Below are positions 1-10,296 of a stretch of 64,000 bases of DNA, piece after piece. The notes under the pieces were generated by a model. That model did not search any database. It saw only the letters and a list, made by a program, of their open reading frames with translations, and had not been told where the DNA came from. Position numbers and translations under genes: made by a program. The stretch covers positions 3,002,501 to 3,066,500 of the forward strand of contig NZ_CP100350.1 in assembly GCF_024204685.1 (NCBI RefSeq), in the 5' to 3' direction. The stretch's first letter is position 1. Each line of letters begins with the position of its first letter. Origin of the DNA: Gilvimarinus sp. DA14 (GTDB taxonomy: Bacteria > Pseudomonadota > Gammaproteobacteria > Pseudomonadales > Cellvibrionaceae).

Positions 1-1693
<1,693 letters not shown>

Positions 1694-1864
1694 ATAACAG
1701 AAACGACTGATTGATTGCATGATCAATCGACGGACTGAGCCGAAAGGCAGAGTGATACACAGTGTCCTTAAGCAAGACAACATACATCTTTGTTCATCGC
1801 CCTATTTGGTTGTGTGACTAGGCACGGCAAACGCCGATAAGACCGAAAACAAACCATACCTGTT

Positions 1865-1982
1865 TGCTTGACGATCATAGCGAGTTGGAACCACCTGATC
1901 CCATCCCGAACTCAGCAGTGAAACGACTCAGCGCCGATGGTAGTGTGGGGCTTCCCCATGTGAGAGTAGGTCATCGTCAAGC
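1865..1982 (+). rRNA. rrf: 5S ribosomal RNA
   Basis: This 5S rRNA of about 118 bases has a 5' end TGCTTGACGATCATAGCG that pairs with the 3' end GTCATCGTCAAGC. The conserved loop-B/C block CCCATCCCGAACTCAG is present. It is the last gene of the rrn operon and is followed at once by an intrinsic terminator. End coordinates are accurate to a few bases. Confidence 0.95.
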
Positions 1983-1991
1983 TTCTAATCT

Positions 1992-2028
1992 AAACGCCCT
2001 GTAGGTAGTCCTGCAGGGCGTTTTTCTT
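1992..2028 (+). terminator. rrn operon intrinsic terminator
   Basis: AAACGCCCTGTAG pairs with CTGCAGGGCGTTT around a short loop and runs into TTTTTCTT. It lies about 10 bases after the 5S gene, so it ends the rRNA transcript. Confidence 0.9.
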
Positions 2029-2870
2029 GTGGGTTACTATCCACGCTAGGTAGTGCTTGCCGATGACAAATAACCGCTCCTGCGTTATCTGCATACACTA
2101 CATCCATGTAGATAACCTACGGTCATAGTGGTGAGCGCCGTTCACGGCGCTCACCCTGCGGGTAGCCTCCGGCTATCCCACTAATTTGCTTGGAGCAAAT
2201 TAGCACAGCGAAGCTGCCCGAAGGGTGGGCCCCAGGGAGGGGATTCATGAATTGCTCCCGGCACATTGGTCAAGCTTCAAAATAAATAAGGCTCTTTTTG
2301 AAGAGGAGTTACTCTCTGTTATCCGTAAAGGATTCTGTTCCTTTTCAGTCCAAACCCCTTACATCTCTGTAAATAAGGAGCAGTATTGGGGGCCGAATAC
2401 TCCTCGTTCGCCATCAACTAACGTAGATCAAAGTAAAAATTGCGAGTTATTGTCTTAATAGGGGCTGGCAAACCATACTCATCATCATCTTCGATGATGG
2501 CAAGCGTAGCTTGATCTATTATTTGGTTTAGTAATAGGCATCAATAGTCATTCGTTTTTGTGCAGATTAAGTTTTTAGGTGCTCACCTGCTTCGCGAAAG
2601 AAAAATATTTTGAATGAGCCTGCTAGCCTTAAACACAGAAATAAATTGAGGCGGGTAAATTATTTACGAAAGCCTAAGCCTTAGGGTTAGGTTGGGTACT
2701 GTGTATAAACGCTAATATTGTCGCTAAACTAAAATGGGTGACAGGGCTTGTACATTATGAAGAGGTTGTTCGCTTTCGATTAAATGTAATTGCTATCTAA
2801 CAAAAAATGATTGTGATATTGCAGCCACATCAGAAGGAGAGAGATATGGCTACAGAGATCAAAGGACTTA
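2029..2870. other. Gene-poor spacer between rrn and iron-uptake block
   Basis: About 840 bases separate the rrn terminator from the convergent DUF3325 gene. The first part (2130-2219) holds a run of hairpins, listed separately. The rest is AT-rich. A 77-codon open frame at 2225-2458 has no ribosome-binding site or recognisable domain and starts inside the hairpin-rich tail, so I do not call it. No tRNA, promoter or regulatory RNA was recognised in 2460-2870. Confidence 0.6.
2130..2219. repeat. Cluster of consecutive short hairpins downstream of rrn
   Basis: Hairpins follow one another with almost no spacer. At 2130-2155 an 11-bp perfect stem (GGTGAGCGCCG with its complement) has loop TTCA. 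At 2160-2179 GGGTAGCC pairs with GGCTATCCC across TCC, allowing a wobble or bulge. At 2181-2203 a perfect 10-bp stem (CTAATTTGCT) has loop TGG. At 2206-2216 CAGC-GAA-GCTG and then CCC-GAA-GGG form small stems. It could be a non-coding RNA, a processing or retroregulatory structure, or a relic of a repeated extragenic element. The function is unknown. Confidence 0.7.
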
Positions 2871-3200
2871 CTAAGATTGTTTTGTGGTTACTCTACCCAA
2901 TAGGCATAGTTTCCATAAATAACAAAACCAGTTGGATCGATATGTAAGTATGGGCACAAGGGTAAACCCTGCCACATGAATAACGCCAACCCAGATGGCT
3001 ATACCTACTTGAGGCCCCCATTTAAGGAGGCACGGGTAAAGCGCTACAGCAATGTGTAAATAACCAAAGCCGTGTAGCAGCCATTTGCGGTTGTCCGACA
3101 GCTTACTTTTTCTTCCGTGCAGCAATTGAAACGGTTTTTTAATGCTTGCCGCAAAGTAGGTTAAACCGATCAGAGACAAAATATAGGCGATGATTAACAT
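2871..3200 (-). CDS. DUF3325-family small membrane protein
   Basis: This 109-residue hydrophobic protein has about three membrane segments (roughly residues 2-20, 42-62 and 68-88). Size, composition and position fit the DUF3325 family, usually found with PepSY-TM proteins and siderophore receptors. That assignment rests on recollection of the family and on context rather than a diagnostic motif. It overlaps the upstream PepSY gene by 7 bases and is the last gene of a three-gene unit (DUF3649, PepSY, DUF3325). An inner-membrane accessory role in iron-siderophore handling is inferred. Confidence 0.7.
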   Translation of the reverse strand: MLIIAYILSLIGLTYFAASIKKPFQLLHGRKSKLSDNRKWLLHGFGYLHIAVALYPCLLKWGPQVGIAIWVGVIHVAGFTLVPILTYRSNWFCYLWKLCLLGRVTTKQS

Positions 3201-4771
3201 GTCTCCTCCTTATGCTTGTTGCTCGCAAATGGCTTGAAGGTTGCCAGGCGGAAACCGCCGTTTTCATCTCTTAGCGCGAGATAGTAAAAAGCGGTGAACA
3301 TACCGAAACCAAATAATAGCGCTATGCCATCAAAGCCCAGGCGAATCCAGTCGCCAATTTTGAATGCTTGTAGCAAGCTTACTGGTGAGGTGAATTGATC
3401 CAGTAGCGGAATCGTAATGTATAAAGCTGACGCCAGTGCCAAAAGCGCCGTCCAGCCTTTGCGGTGGCGAGAAAAAACCGCGTATAGCAAGCATATTCCC
3501 CAGGTAATAAAGAATACATTGATCTCCCAGTCACGGCGTTCGGCTATGCCCACTGGTAAAAGGCGGTTGGCCCAAAAGAGTGAGCCGGTTGCACATATTA
3601 ATCCCGCAATACCGCCAACATTTAACGCACTCACCAGTTCAAAACCAAATTGTCCCAGTTGCTGGCGGGCACGTTTAATCACCCACAAAATTGCCCCCGA
3701 GGCCACCATGAATGTACCCAGAACGCCGCAGAAGAAAAATAACCAGCGCATAGTGGTATCGGCAAAGTGCGCCTCGTGCAATTGTCGTAGTGAGCTATAA
3801 GTGGCGGAGATAACATTATCCGCTTTTTCGGCAGCTTGGTGCTCTATGGGTTGGCCGTCGTAGTTAAAGCTCATACTGGCGTGCCCGTTTCGTCCCGCCG
3901 TTAAGGAGTCTTGCGTGCCGGATTCTACAGAGAAGCTAGCGTTGCTTTGGCGTGGATTATCAATCCGAATGTCGCTCACCTCTTGGCCCCACTGTTGCTG
4001 TGCGTGGGCAATCATGGCGTTGATATTGGGCTGCCAGTTATCCACTGTAGGGGGGACAACCTCTTTGACGGCGCGAGCGTTATCGCGCCCCCGATCAAAG
4101 CGACCGCGATTATCGTCTGTGTTTAAAAATAATAGGGTATTGGCAAATAAAATGAGTCCTGAAAAGGTAATCATAATATGAAAGGGGAGTGCCATAAGCC
4201 CTGTGACGACGTGAGCATCAATCCACGAAAGTAAATTTTTACCGGGGCGGTAGGTGAAAAAGTGAGCGAACAGTTTACGCCTAGTAAACAGACCCGTGAT
4301 AATGCCGACAAACATCATCATGGTCGCTATGCCCACCAGCAAGCGCGCGGTACCGCGTGGAATGTGATAAAGCTCGAAATGAAATCGATAAAGAAATCCA
4401 CCCCCGGCGGTCTCGCGATTATCGATGGGGTCGCCGCTGTCGGCGTTAATAATCTCGCGTGGCCCGCGGCGCCTTTGTCGCTCTTCGTTATAGTTTTCCC
4501 AGGATACCCCCGTTGTACGAGTGCGTGAATCTGGCAGGCTGATTTGCCAGCTTTTCGCGTTTGGTGCGTGTTCGGTTAAGTAATCTAGGGCAACTTGCAG
4601 AGATTCTTCCGAAGGCGCGGAAGCATGACTTTCCGGCTGCATCCAATGAGTAATTTCGACACGGAAGAACGCCAGGGTGCCGGCAAAGAAAATAGCGAAA
4701 AGAATCCAGATCAGTAGCAGGCTGCTCCAGGTGTGCAACCAGGTCATCGACTGTTGAAAGGCCTGTTTCAT
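3194..4771 (-). CDS. PepSY-associated TM-helix membrane protein (iron-uptake accessory)
   Basis: This 525-residue inner-membrane protein is of the PepSY-TM (PiuB/FoxB-like) family, whose members act in the periplasm and inner membrane during siderophore iron uptake, some as siderophore reductases. It has an N-terminal membrane helix (about 7-28) preceded by the typical LHTWSSLL block, a large periplasmic PepSY part, paired helices with conserved histidines (FHFELYHIPRG, IDAHVVTGL, PFHIMITFSG), and a further C-terminal group of helices. I chose the ATG at 4771 because it overlaps the upstream stop as ATGA and follows an AGGAGG ribosome-binding site. A 10-residue longer frame lacks support. Substrate and redox activity are unproven. 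Confidence 0.85.
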   Translation of the reverse strand: MKQAFQQSMTWLHTWSSLLLIWILFAIFFAGTLAFFRVEITHWMQPESHASAPSEESLQVALDYLTEHAPNAKSWQISLPDSRTRTTGVSWENYNEERQRRRGPREIINADSGDPIDNRETAGGGFLYRFHFELYHIPRGTARLLVGIATMMMFVGIITGLFTRRKLFAHFFTYRPGKNLLSWIDAHVVTGLMALPFHIMITFSGLILFANTLLFLNTDDNRGRFDRGRDNARAVKEVVPPTVDNWQPNINAMIAHAQQQWGQEVSDIRIDNPRQSNASFSVESGTQDSLTAGRNGHASMSFNYDGQPIEHQAAEKADNVISATYSSLRQLHEAHFADTTMRWLFFFCGVLGTFMVASGAILWVIKRARQQLGQFGFELVSALNVGGIAGLICATGSLFWANRLLPVGIAERRDWEINVFFITWGICLLYAVFSRHRKGWTALLALASALYITIPLLDQFTSPVSLLQAFKIGDWIRLGFDGIALLFGFGMFTAFYYLALRDENGGFRLATFKPFASNKHKEETC

Positions 4772-5070
4772 GCGCCTGCCTCCTGAACGAGAAGCAACCA
4801 AGGCGCCCAGAGTACGGCATTGCCCACCAGGGTAATGGCGATAATCCGGCGGTGATTACTACCGCAAAATAGCGCCATCAAAACCAGTAGATAAATAATA
4901 AAGAAAGACATGTTGACCAGTAATCGAGCCTCCTGGTCAGACACAGGTACCAGCCATTTAAGCCAGTGGCAGAGGGCGGCGGTGAATGTATAGCCGCCGA
5001 CGATGACGGTAGCGATTCTCGCCACCTTCATTAGCGAACTTTGTGCGCTAAAAAAAGAATGAGTAATCAT
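4768..5070 (-). CDS. DUF3649-family small membrane protein
   Basis: This 100-residue protein has three predicted membrane segments, and its IVGGYTF block near the first helix is typical of DUF3649. The family almost always sits beside PepSY-TM and DUF3325 genes, and here it is the first gene of that trio, translationally coupled to PepSY by an ATGA overlap. Biochemical function is unknown. A structural or accessory role for the PepSY protein in the inner membrane is inferred. About 180 bases separate it from the TPR gene upstream, so it may have its own promoter, but I see no clear one. Confidence 0.78.
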   Translation of the reverse strand: MITHSFFSAQSSLMKVARIATVIVGGYTFTAALCHWLKWLVPVSDQEARLLVNMSFFIIYLLVLMALFCGSNHRRIIAITLVGNAVLWAPWLLLVQEAGA

Positions 5071-5250
5071 GGGTTTGGTTGCTTAGCTATTAAAAAGTAA
5101 GGTGCAGCTGTGGGCTACACGTTGTTAAAACGCCAGCAGAAATTATCTGGCGCCGTTTATCAAAGACTGCTTAAGGGGCTATCTGCGTAGCCTTTAATTT
5201 ATGTGTTCACTTATTCGAGGCGTTGTAGCCGCCTGTCAATTTGTATCGCT

Positions 5251-6615
5251 TTACGCTTGATTGCGAACAATGCGTTCCAGCGTTTGAATGTTTTCAAAAA
5301 CCTGTTGGCGGTTAGGCTCTTCCTTGTAAAGCTGGCGCAATAAATCCAGTGCGGCGGCATAGTCCTTACGGTCAATTTCGACTTGGGCTCGGCCCTGTAA
5401 GGCGCGTGCTTTAAACTCGGGCAAGGTTTCGGCGCGCAGGTAATACATCACCGCGCTCTGCTGGTTGTTTCTTAACTTTTGCACATTGGCCATGGTGATT
5501 AAGGCTTCGCCATTGCCCGGTGCCAGCTCGATAGCCGCAGCCAATTTGCTGCTGGCGGTTTTGAAATGTTTGCGGGCGATGGCCGCTTGCCCTTCCACCA
5601 CCAAAAAGTCAGCTTGTTGGTCGCTGGATAATAACCCCTTAACGTCGTTGACTGCTTTTACCAAACGTTCAAGCGCGGACCATTCATCCCGCGAGGCCAA
5701 CCAGCGGCCCATTTGCAGTACGGTGTCCATATCGCCGGCCTTGGCAAAGCGGCGAATATCCCCCGATAAAAGTTCTACGGCGCGGCGCGGATTGCCCAGC
5801 TCCATATGCAGCCTCGCCGCTAAAGCGATGTTTTCCACCCGATCCACCCCTAGGGCTAAGGCCGTTTCCATACTGCCTAAGGCTTTGGTTTTGTCACCGG
5901 CGTTCATGGCAATTTGCGCGCGCTGAACCCACAGCCGGCGACCCTTGGGTTTGTCGATTAGCATTTCGTCGACCAGGCTCGCCGCCTGGGTGAAATCGTT
6001 GCTGGCGGTGAGGGCGTAGAGTAAGCCTTGGTACCATTGACTGTTTTCCGGGTCGAGATACAGTGCTGTTTGATAACCGGCCACTGCCGAGTGAGGCTTA
6101 TGCAGCTGTAAATTGACGTACGCCAGTTGGCCGTAGGTTTGGGCGTCGTTACCGCCCAGCTCAAGCGTTTGGCTCAGGTGTTGTTTGGCGTTTTTAAAGT
6201 CCTGCTGCATCAGGTAAATCATACCCAGCGCGCGGTGGGATACCGCAAGCCCGGGTTGCATTTCCAGCGCTTTATTAAGGGCGGCGGCCGCCTCGTCATA
6301 GCGCTTTAGGTTCAGTAGCACCTGGCCTTTAATTTCATAGAGCGCAGCACTGGCATCACTTGATGTGTTCTGTTCAATTTGCGTCAGCGCGCCCTGGTAA
6401 TCACCTTTGGCCAGCAGCGGTTGGATCTCGCGAAAAAGTTTCCCCTCCTCGCTGGTTAAGCTGGCGTTGCCTGCTTGCTGATGGCTGCTTTTAAGTAAAA
6501 ACGTCCACTCAGGGTCGTCCATTTCCAGGGTAATGTTTGCCGCGCTAAGGCTGTGGGCAAAACTTATGCTTGCCACAAGAGCCAGGGGGCGAATAAAACG
6601 GTGCAAAAGTGTCAT
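5251..6615 (-). CDS. Secreted TPR-repeat protein of the TonB2 operon
   Basis: This 454-residue protein has a signal peptide (about residues 1-26, ending SLSAA) followed by many tetratricopeptide repeats over most of its length, for example the stretches around ALYEIKGQVLLNLKRYDEA and AVSHRALGMIYL. TPRs mediate protein contacts, so a periplasmic scaffold is likely. The start at 6615 is chosen over a longer frame because it directly begins the signal peptide and follows an AAAGGCG site. It is the last gene of the DUF3450-TtpC-ExbB-ExbD-TonB-TPR unit. Vibrio tonB2 clusters, as I recall, also end with a TPR protein. The partner is unknown. Confidence 0.85.
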   Translation of the reverse strand: MTLLHRFIRPLALVASISFAHSLSAANITLEMDDPEWTFLLKSSHQQAGNASLTSEEGKLFREIQPLLAKGDYQGALTQIEQNTSSDASAALYEIKGQVLLNLKRYDEAAAALNKALEMQPGLAVSHRALGMIYLMQQDFKNAKQHLSQTLELGGNDAQTYGQLAYVNLQLHKPHSAVAGYQTALYLDPENSQWYQGLLYALTASNDFTQAASLVDEMLIDKPKGRRLWVQRAQIAMNAGDKTKALGSMETALALGVDRVENIALAARLHMELGNPRRAVELLSGDIRRFAKAGDMDTVLQMGRWLASRDEWSALERLVKAVNDVKGLLSSDQQADFLVVEGQAAIARKHFKTASSKLAAAIELAPGNGEALITMANVQKLRNNQQSAVMYYLRAETLPEFKARALQGRAQVEIDRKDYAAALDLLRQLYKEEPNRQQVFENIQTLERIVRNQA

Positions 6616-6643
6616 TGGGTAATCGCCTTTATATTCGCAGTCG

Positions 6644-7261
6644 TTAAGAGTTAATTTCCAGCGGCCAGATAAAACGAGCCCGAACTTTCTTGCCATCTTT
6701 TTGCGGCGGGCTGAACTGGCTGCGGTCAACAAAGCGTTTAATTTCGCCCACCAATGAGGTGTGCGGGTTATCGATAATATCCAGCAGAGTGACCTTGCCG
6801 TTTTCATCGATCATGACTTCCAGCTTGAGCATAACCTTCTCAATGCCGCGGCTTTTAAGCTCGGGTGGAAATCGGATATTGATCGGTGTTAACAGCGAAG
6901 GCTGGCTGTCCAGATCGGCCAGGTTGTAGGCGTCCAGATCAATTTTGTAATCGGTCCACTGGGTGGCCTGTATTTGCACCTCGGGCATGTCCGGGTCGTC
7001 CACCTCAACGTCGACTTCCATATCGTTCATCACCACCGCGGGGCCGTCGCCCTCTACCTGAATACGGAAATCGGTTTTTTCCACCACCTGCTGCGTTTTT
7101 GGCGTGGGCGGTGGTGGCTCAGGTTGAATCACCTGAACTTCCAACATTTCCGGAGGCTCGGCGGACTCGCGGTTAAGCGCCTGAGAAAGCCACAAAAAGC
7201 CAACGGCTAACGCCAGAAGGCCAGCGCTTAATGCCGAGGCACTTAAGTGTTTTTTATCCAT
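6644..7261 (-). CDS. tonB2: TonB2-type energy transducer
   Basis: This 205-residue TonB family protein spans the inner membrane once (about residues 9-27). It has a short proline-rich stretch (EPPPPTP) and ends in a TonB C-terminal domain (about 120-205, with the block VMLKLEVMIDENGKV) that contacts outer-membrane receptors. The proline region is much shorter than in TonB1, as in TonB2 proteins of Vibrio. The start at 7261 gives MDKKHLSAS, 10 bases after the exbD stop. An 18-residue longer frame would overlap exbD. It transmits the proton-motive force harvested by ExbB/ExbD to receptors such as the FepA-like protein encoded upstream. Confidence 0.88.
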   Translation of the reverse strand: MDKKHLSASALSAGLLALAVGFLWLSQALNRESAEPPEMLEVQVIQPEPPPPTPKTQQVVEKTDFRIQVEGDGPAVVMNDMEVDVEVDDPDMPEVQIQATQWTDYKIDLDAYNLADLDSQPSLLTPINIRFPPELKSRGIEKVMLKLEVMIDENGKVTLLDIIDNPHTSLVGEIKRFVDRSQFSPPQKDGKKVRARFIWPLEINS

Positions 7262-7271
7262 ACCGCGACGC

Positions 7272-7679
7272 CTATTCCTTAAGTGCGGCGATGTTGACGC
7301 TGACGGCACCGGCAATTTTTGCCTCGTCGATGACTTCCATCAATAGCTCGGTGGGCACGGTGCGGTCGGCCTGAATAACCACCGGGCGGTCTTCGCCGAG
7401 TAGTAGTTGTTCGACCGTGCCGCGCACGCCCGCCACGCCAATGTTGGCGCTGTCGTACATCACCTCACCGTTTCCGGTAATGGCCAAAAGAATGGATTGT
7501 TGATCTTGCGATTGCGCAGAAATGGCCTGGGGCTTATCTACCTCTACCCCGGTTTCTTTGACAAAAACCGTCGAGACAATAAAAAAGATCAACAGAATAA
7601 ACACCACGTCCAGCAGGGGCGACATATCAATGCCCTGAGGCTCCTGGCTTTCCAGGCGACGCTGCAAACGGCTGGTCAT
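7272..7679 (-). CDS. exbD: ExbD-type biopolymer transport protein
   Basis: This 135-residue protein has one N-terminal membrane helix (about 20-42), with the conserved proton-conducting aspartate in SPLLDVVFILL (Asp24), and a periplasmic C-terminal domain. Length matches ExbD/TolR proteins of about 130-150 residues. It works with the ExbB proteins encoded 5 bases upstream to power TonB. Association with tonB and ttpC rather than tolA indicates ExbD rather than TolR. Confidence 0.92.
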   Translation of the reverse strand: MTSRLQRRLESQEPQGIDMSPLLDVVFILLIFFIVSTVFVKETGVEVDKPQAISAQSQDQQSILLAITGNGEVMYDSANIGVAGVRGTVEQLLLGEDRPVVIQADRTVPTELLMEVIDEAKIAGAVSVNIAALKE

Positions 7680-7684
7680 GTCAG

Positions 7685-8074
7685 TTACCTCGCGGTCGTG
7701 GTGGCGTAGCAGCTTTTGCCCTTGGCGTTTACAAACACCAGCAGCAGCCAGCCGGGGATTGCCAAAACCAATCCCAGTTGTGTGGTAAACAGCGCGTGGG
7801 CAATACCGTTGGTCACCATCTGGCTGTCAGCGCCGCCCAGCATCATGCCGGTAAAACTATCTTGCAGGCCGGTGATGGTGCCAAACAGGCCCATCAGCGG
7901 TAAGGCACCGACTTTTAGCGCAGTGATTTTGCGCTGATACTCGGGCGCATTGTGTTCGGCCATTTCCGGCGCCTCTAAAAGATGCAAATAGTCCATCCAC
8001 AATTGGTGATAGATGTAGAGCGTCAGCAATAACATCAGCCAGCACACCCAGCTGTTGGTGATTTGCTCAATCAT
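7685..8074 (-). CDS. exbB: Short ExbB/TolQ-type proton channel subunit
   Basis: This 129-residue MotA/TolQ/ExbB family protein has the conserved core KVGALPLMGLFGTITGL followed by the last helix LGLVLAIPGWLLLVF. It is shorter than classical ExbB (about 240) and than Vibrio ExbB2 (about 175, from memory), lacking most of the N-terminal cytoplasmic part. It overlaps the larger TtpC-like gene by 4 bases (ATGA), which implies coupled translation. In TonB2 systems a short ExbB and a long TtpC are both required with ExbD and TonB. That this holds here is inferred from gene order. Confidence 0.88.
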   Translation of the reverse strand: MIEQITNSWVCWLMLLLTLYIYHQLWMDYLHLLEAPEMAEHNAPEYQRKITALKVGALPLMGLFGTITGLQDSFTGMMLGGADSQMVTNGIAHALFTTQLGLVLAIPGWLLLVFVNAKGKSCYATTTAR

Positions 8075-9387
8075 GCGGTTGCCTCTTGCGTGGTTTTGGC
8101 CGGTTGTGGCTCGGCATCTTCGCCGCTCAGTACCAGGGCAAAGCTTTCCAGGCCGTGGTAATAGCGTTTCGCCTTGCGTGATAAAACAGCGCCTAACACC
8201 AGCGCGGGAATGGCGACTACCAGGCCCAACTCGGTGGTCACCAGCGCCTGGGCGATACCGCCGGAAATGACTTCCGGATCGCTGGAGCCGAAAGTGGTCA
8301 TCATGCGGAAGGTTTCGATCATTCCGCTTACCGTACCCAATAGCCCTAACAGAGGCGACACAGTGGCAGTAACGGTAATGATGGTAAGCCAGCGCTCCAG
8401 CACGGTTTTGTCGTCGTGCAGTTGGGCAAACAAGCGGTCGTCGCGCTCGCGCGGATTGTTGCTGTTGAGCGCAGTATCAAGCAGTGCTTTTTGCATGCTG
8501 CCTTTTTGCGCCTGAATGTTGGCGCGCTGTTGTTGCAGTTCGGATCGGGTGCGCGCTGGAATCAGTTTGGGCAGCTGCCACAATTGCCAGCCTTTAAACA
8601 GCGCGGTAGCGGTCGCGATTAACGCAAACAGTAAGATGGGTGCGGCCCACAATCCACCTTTGGCGATGTGCTCAATTAAGGTCTCGGAGGTTTGTTGCGC
8701 GTGCAAGGCGCGGCCTTGTGTCGGGTCGAAGGTAATCTCGCCCTGGGGGTTGGTGGTCAGGTTAACGATATTGTCGCTCTGTCTGCCAGACAGTTGTGCC
8801 AGGCTTTTAAGATGGCCATCGTTATCTGTTTCCGCCAAGCCCGCTTGTTCGGCATCCACATACCAGCTGGCTGGGCCAATGTGCAATGTGGGTAGCGGCG
8901 CGATGGTGCCATCGGCGCGCACAACCTTTTCTTCACGCCATTGTGGTGCCATGCGTTCGTGCAGTTGTTCGCTGAAGCGGTTGGTGGCGTTGATTTTTTC
9001 GCTAAGAGAGAGTTCAGCCAGTTGCTGGTTGCTGTAACCCTGTTGTTTCAAAAAACGGTTCAACAGGTTTTGTTGAAACCTCTGTTGCTCTTTCCAATCT
9101 TTCAGGCGCGATTCCAGTTGCCCCAGGCTTAGGGTTTTCTCGTCCATTTTGCGGCGCGCCACGGCGGTTTTATCCCGCAGGTTTAAAACCTCTTCTTCCA
9201 GGCTGCGTAACTTACCGGCAACATCGTTGCGCTCGCGCAGTACCTTCTGCTCGGTGCGCTCTAAATTATTTTGCGCGCGTTCAATTTTTTTAACCAGTGA
9301 GGTTTCCACATCTTGTGCGGCCGCGGGTGCGGTGTAAACCACGCAGAGAGCTAGCAGACTACTGAGAAGTGCAGCGGTTAATCTCAT
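8071..9387 (-). CDS. ttpC: TtpC-like large ExbB protein with periplasmic coiled coil
   Basis: This 438-residue protein has a signal peptide (ending about residue 24, APAAAQ), a long coiled-coil region (about 28-125, rich in Glu, Arg, Leu and Gln), a membrane helix near 246-268, and a C-terminal MotA/TolQ/ExbB domain with two helices (SPLLGLLGTVSGM, LGLVVAIPALVLG). This order matches TtpC, the fourth component of TonB2 complexes in Vibrio. It overlaps its neighbours on both sides by 4 bases. The signal peptide plus coiled coil places the N-terminal half in the periplasm. Confidence 0.87.
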   Translation of the reverse strand: MRLTAALLSSLLALCVVYTAPAAAQDVETSLVKKIERAQNNLERTEQKVLRERNDVAGKLRSLEEEVLNLRDKTAVARRKMDEKTLSLGQLESRLKDWKEQQRFQQNLLNRFLKQQGYSNQQLAELSLSEKINATNRFSEQLHERMAPQWREEKVVRADGTIAPLPTLHIGPASWYVDAEQAGLAETDNDGHLKSLAQLSGRQSDNIVNLTTNPQGEITFDPTQGRALHAQQTSETLIEHIAKGGLWAAPILLFALIATATALFKGWQLWQLPKLIPARTRSELQQQRANIQAQKGSMQKALLDTALNSNNPRERDDRLFAQLHDDKTVLERWLTIITVTATVSPLLGLLGTVSGMIETFRMMTTFGSSDPEVISGGIAQALVTTELGLVVAIPALVLGAVLSRKAKRYYHGLESFALVLSGEDAEPQPAKTTQEATA

Positions 9388-10190
9388 GGCTGTACCTCCT
9401 CGGTGCCAATAATAATGGGCAGCTGTACCAGTTGTGGCGGCTGGCGTTTTTCGAAGACATCAATCGCGCGATTAATCGCGTCGCCATCTATCTGGTCGCT
9501 AAACTGCCACTGCCAGGTGTGGTTCACAATACGACCGTAACCGGCGTAGTCACCCCCTCGGCTGGCAAACCAGGCGTAGCCGGCGCCAAGGTAAATTTGT
9601 TTCACCAGTACATCGTCTGTGCCTGTACTCATTACCGTTTCGTGGGTGGTAATGCGCTGGTTAAATTCGTCCAGGTCTGACAGCTTGGCCAGTGTGCCTT
9701 GCAGCAGCACGGAGGTTTCGGCTTGGTCGCCAACGGCTTGCTGCTCTTTTTCCCAATTGTCGCGCACCAATTCTGGCAGCATGGGGGAAAGACCATCGGT
9801 GGTGGCGGCCAGTTGCGCCAAGGCTTCGGTGAGTTTTTCTTGCTGTTGTTCCAGTTCGGCCTGCTCGGCCATTAATTCTGAACGACGTTCTTCTACGTCG
9901 TCCTGCCCGGCGCTGCTTTCTTGCAGCATTTGGGTCAGCTGTTCTTTTTCGGCTTGCAGCAGGGATAAACGCTGTTGCATGGCCGGCTTTTGGACTTTCC
10001 AGTCATTGATCAGCGCGTGATTTTGTTGCTCCACCTGTAACCACTTTTCGGTTAAGCGGTCGATCTGTGCTGGAGTGGCGGCGCTCAGGTGCTGGGCGCT
10101 GCATAACGTCAGGGCTGCAAACAAAAGGTTGCGCGGGACCGTAAACGAATGATGGGATGGGGCAATAAATCTAATCATGACAAAAACCAT
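9384..10190 (-). CDS. DUF3450-family periplasmic coiled-coil protein
   Basis: This 268-residue protein has an N-terminal hydrophobic signal (LLFAALTLCSAQHLSAA), a long Gln/Glu-rich coiled coil (about 40-135) and a globular C-terminal half with the block IYLGAGYAWFASRGGDYAG. Length and layout fit DUF3450, the first gene of tonB2-ttpC operons. It opens the six-gene operon here and overlaps ttpC by ATGA. The start may be 10190 or the second ATG at 10178. Neither has a good ribosome-binding site. Function is unknown. A periplasmic partner of TtpC is inferred. Confidence 0.82.
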   Translation of the reverse strand: MVFVMIRFIAPSHHSFTVPRNLLFAALTLCSAQHLSAATPAQIDRLTEKWLQVEQQNHALINDWKVQKPAMQQRLSLLQAEKEQLTQMLQESSAGQDDVEERRSELMAEQAELEQQQEKLTEALAQLAATTDGLSPMLPELVRDNWEKEQQAVGDQAETSVLLQGTLAKLSDLDEFNQRITTHETVMSTGTDDVLVKQIYLGAGYAWFASRGGDYAGYGRIVNHTWQWQFSDQIDGDAINRAIDVFEKRQPPQLVQLPIIIGTEEVQP

Positions 10191-10210
10191 GTCATTAAGG
10201 GTCTATGGAC

Positions 10211-10244
10211 TTGGCTCGGTTACTTAGCTAAATACCCGAGCCAA
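10211..10244. repeat. 34-bp imperfect palindrome between receptor gene and TonB2 operon
   Basis: Nine-base arms TTGGCTCGG and CCGAGCCAA flank a loop that itself contains the palindrome TTAGCTAA. It lies about 20 bases upstream of the DUF3450 start on the minus strand, so it may be a leader hairpin or an operator for the TonB2 operon. No poly-U follows, so a terminator is less likely. Confidence 0.5.
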
Positions 10245-10247
10245 AAT

Positions 10248-10278
10248 GAAAAAACAGCGACGCCCAAGGACGCCGCTG
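10248..10278 (-). terminator. Intrinsic terminator of the FepA-like receptor gene
   Basis: Read on the minus strand, CAGCGGCGTCC pairs with GGGCGTCGCTG (two G-U wobbles) and is followed by a run of T. It lies 18 bases after the receptor stop codon. Confidence 0.75.
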
Positions 10279-10296
10279 TAAAACGCTCCTAGTCGT

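Noticed and set aside
2225..2458. 77-codon frame after the hairpin cluster
   Set aside because: Begins inside the hairpin-rich tail, no ribosome-binding site, no recognisable domain.
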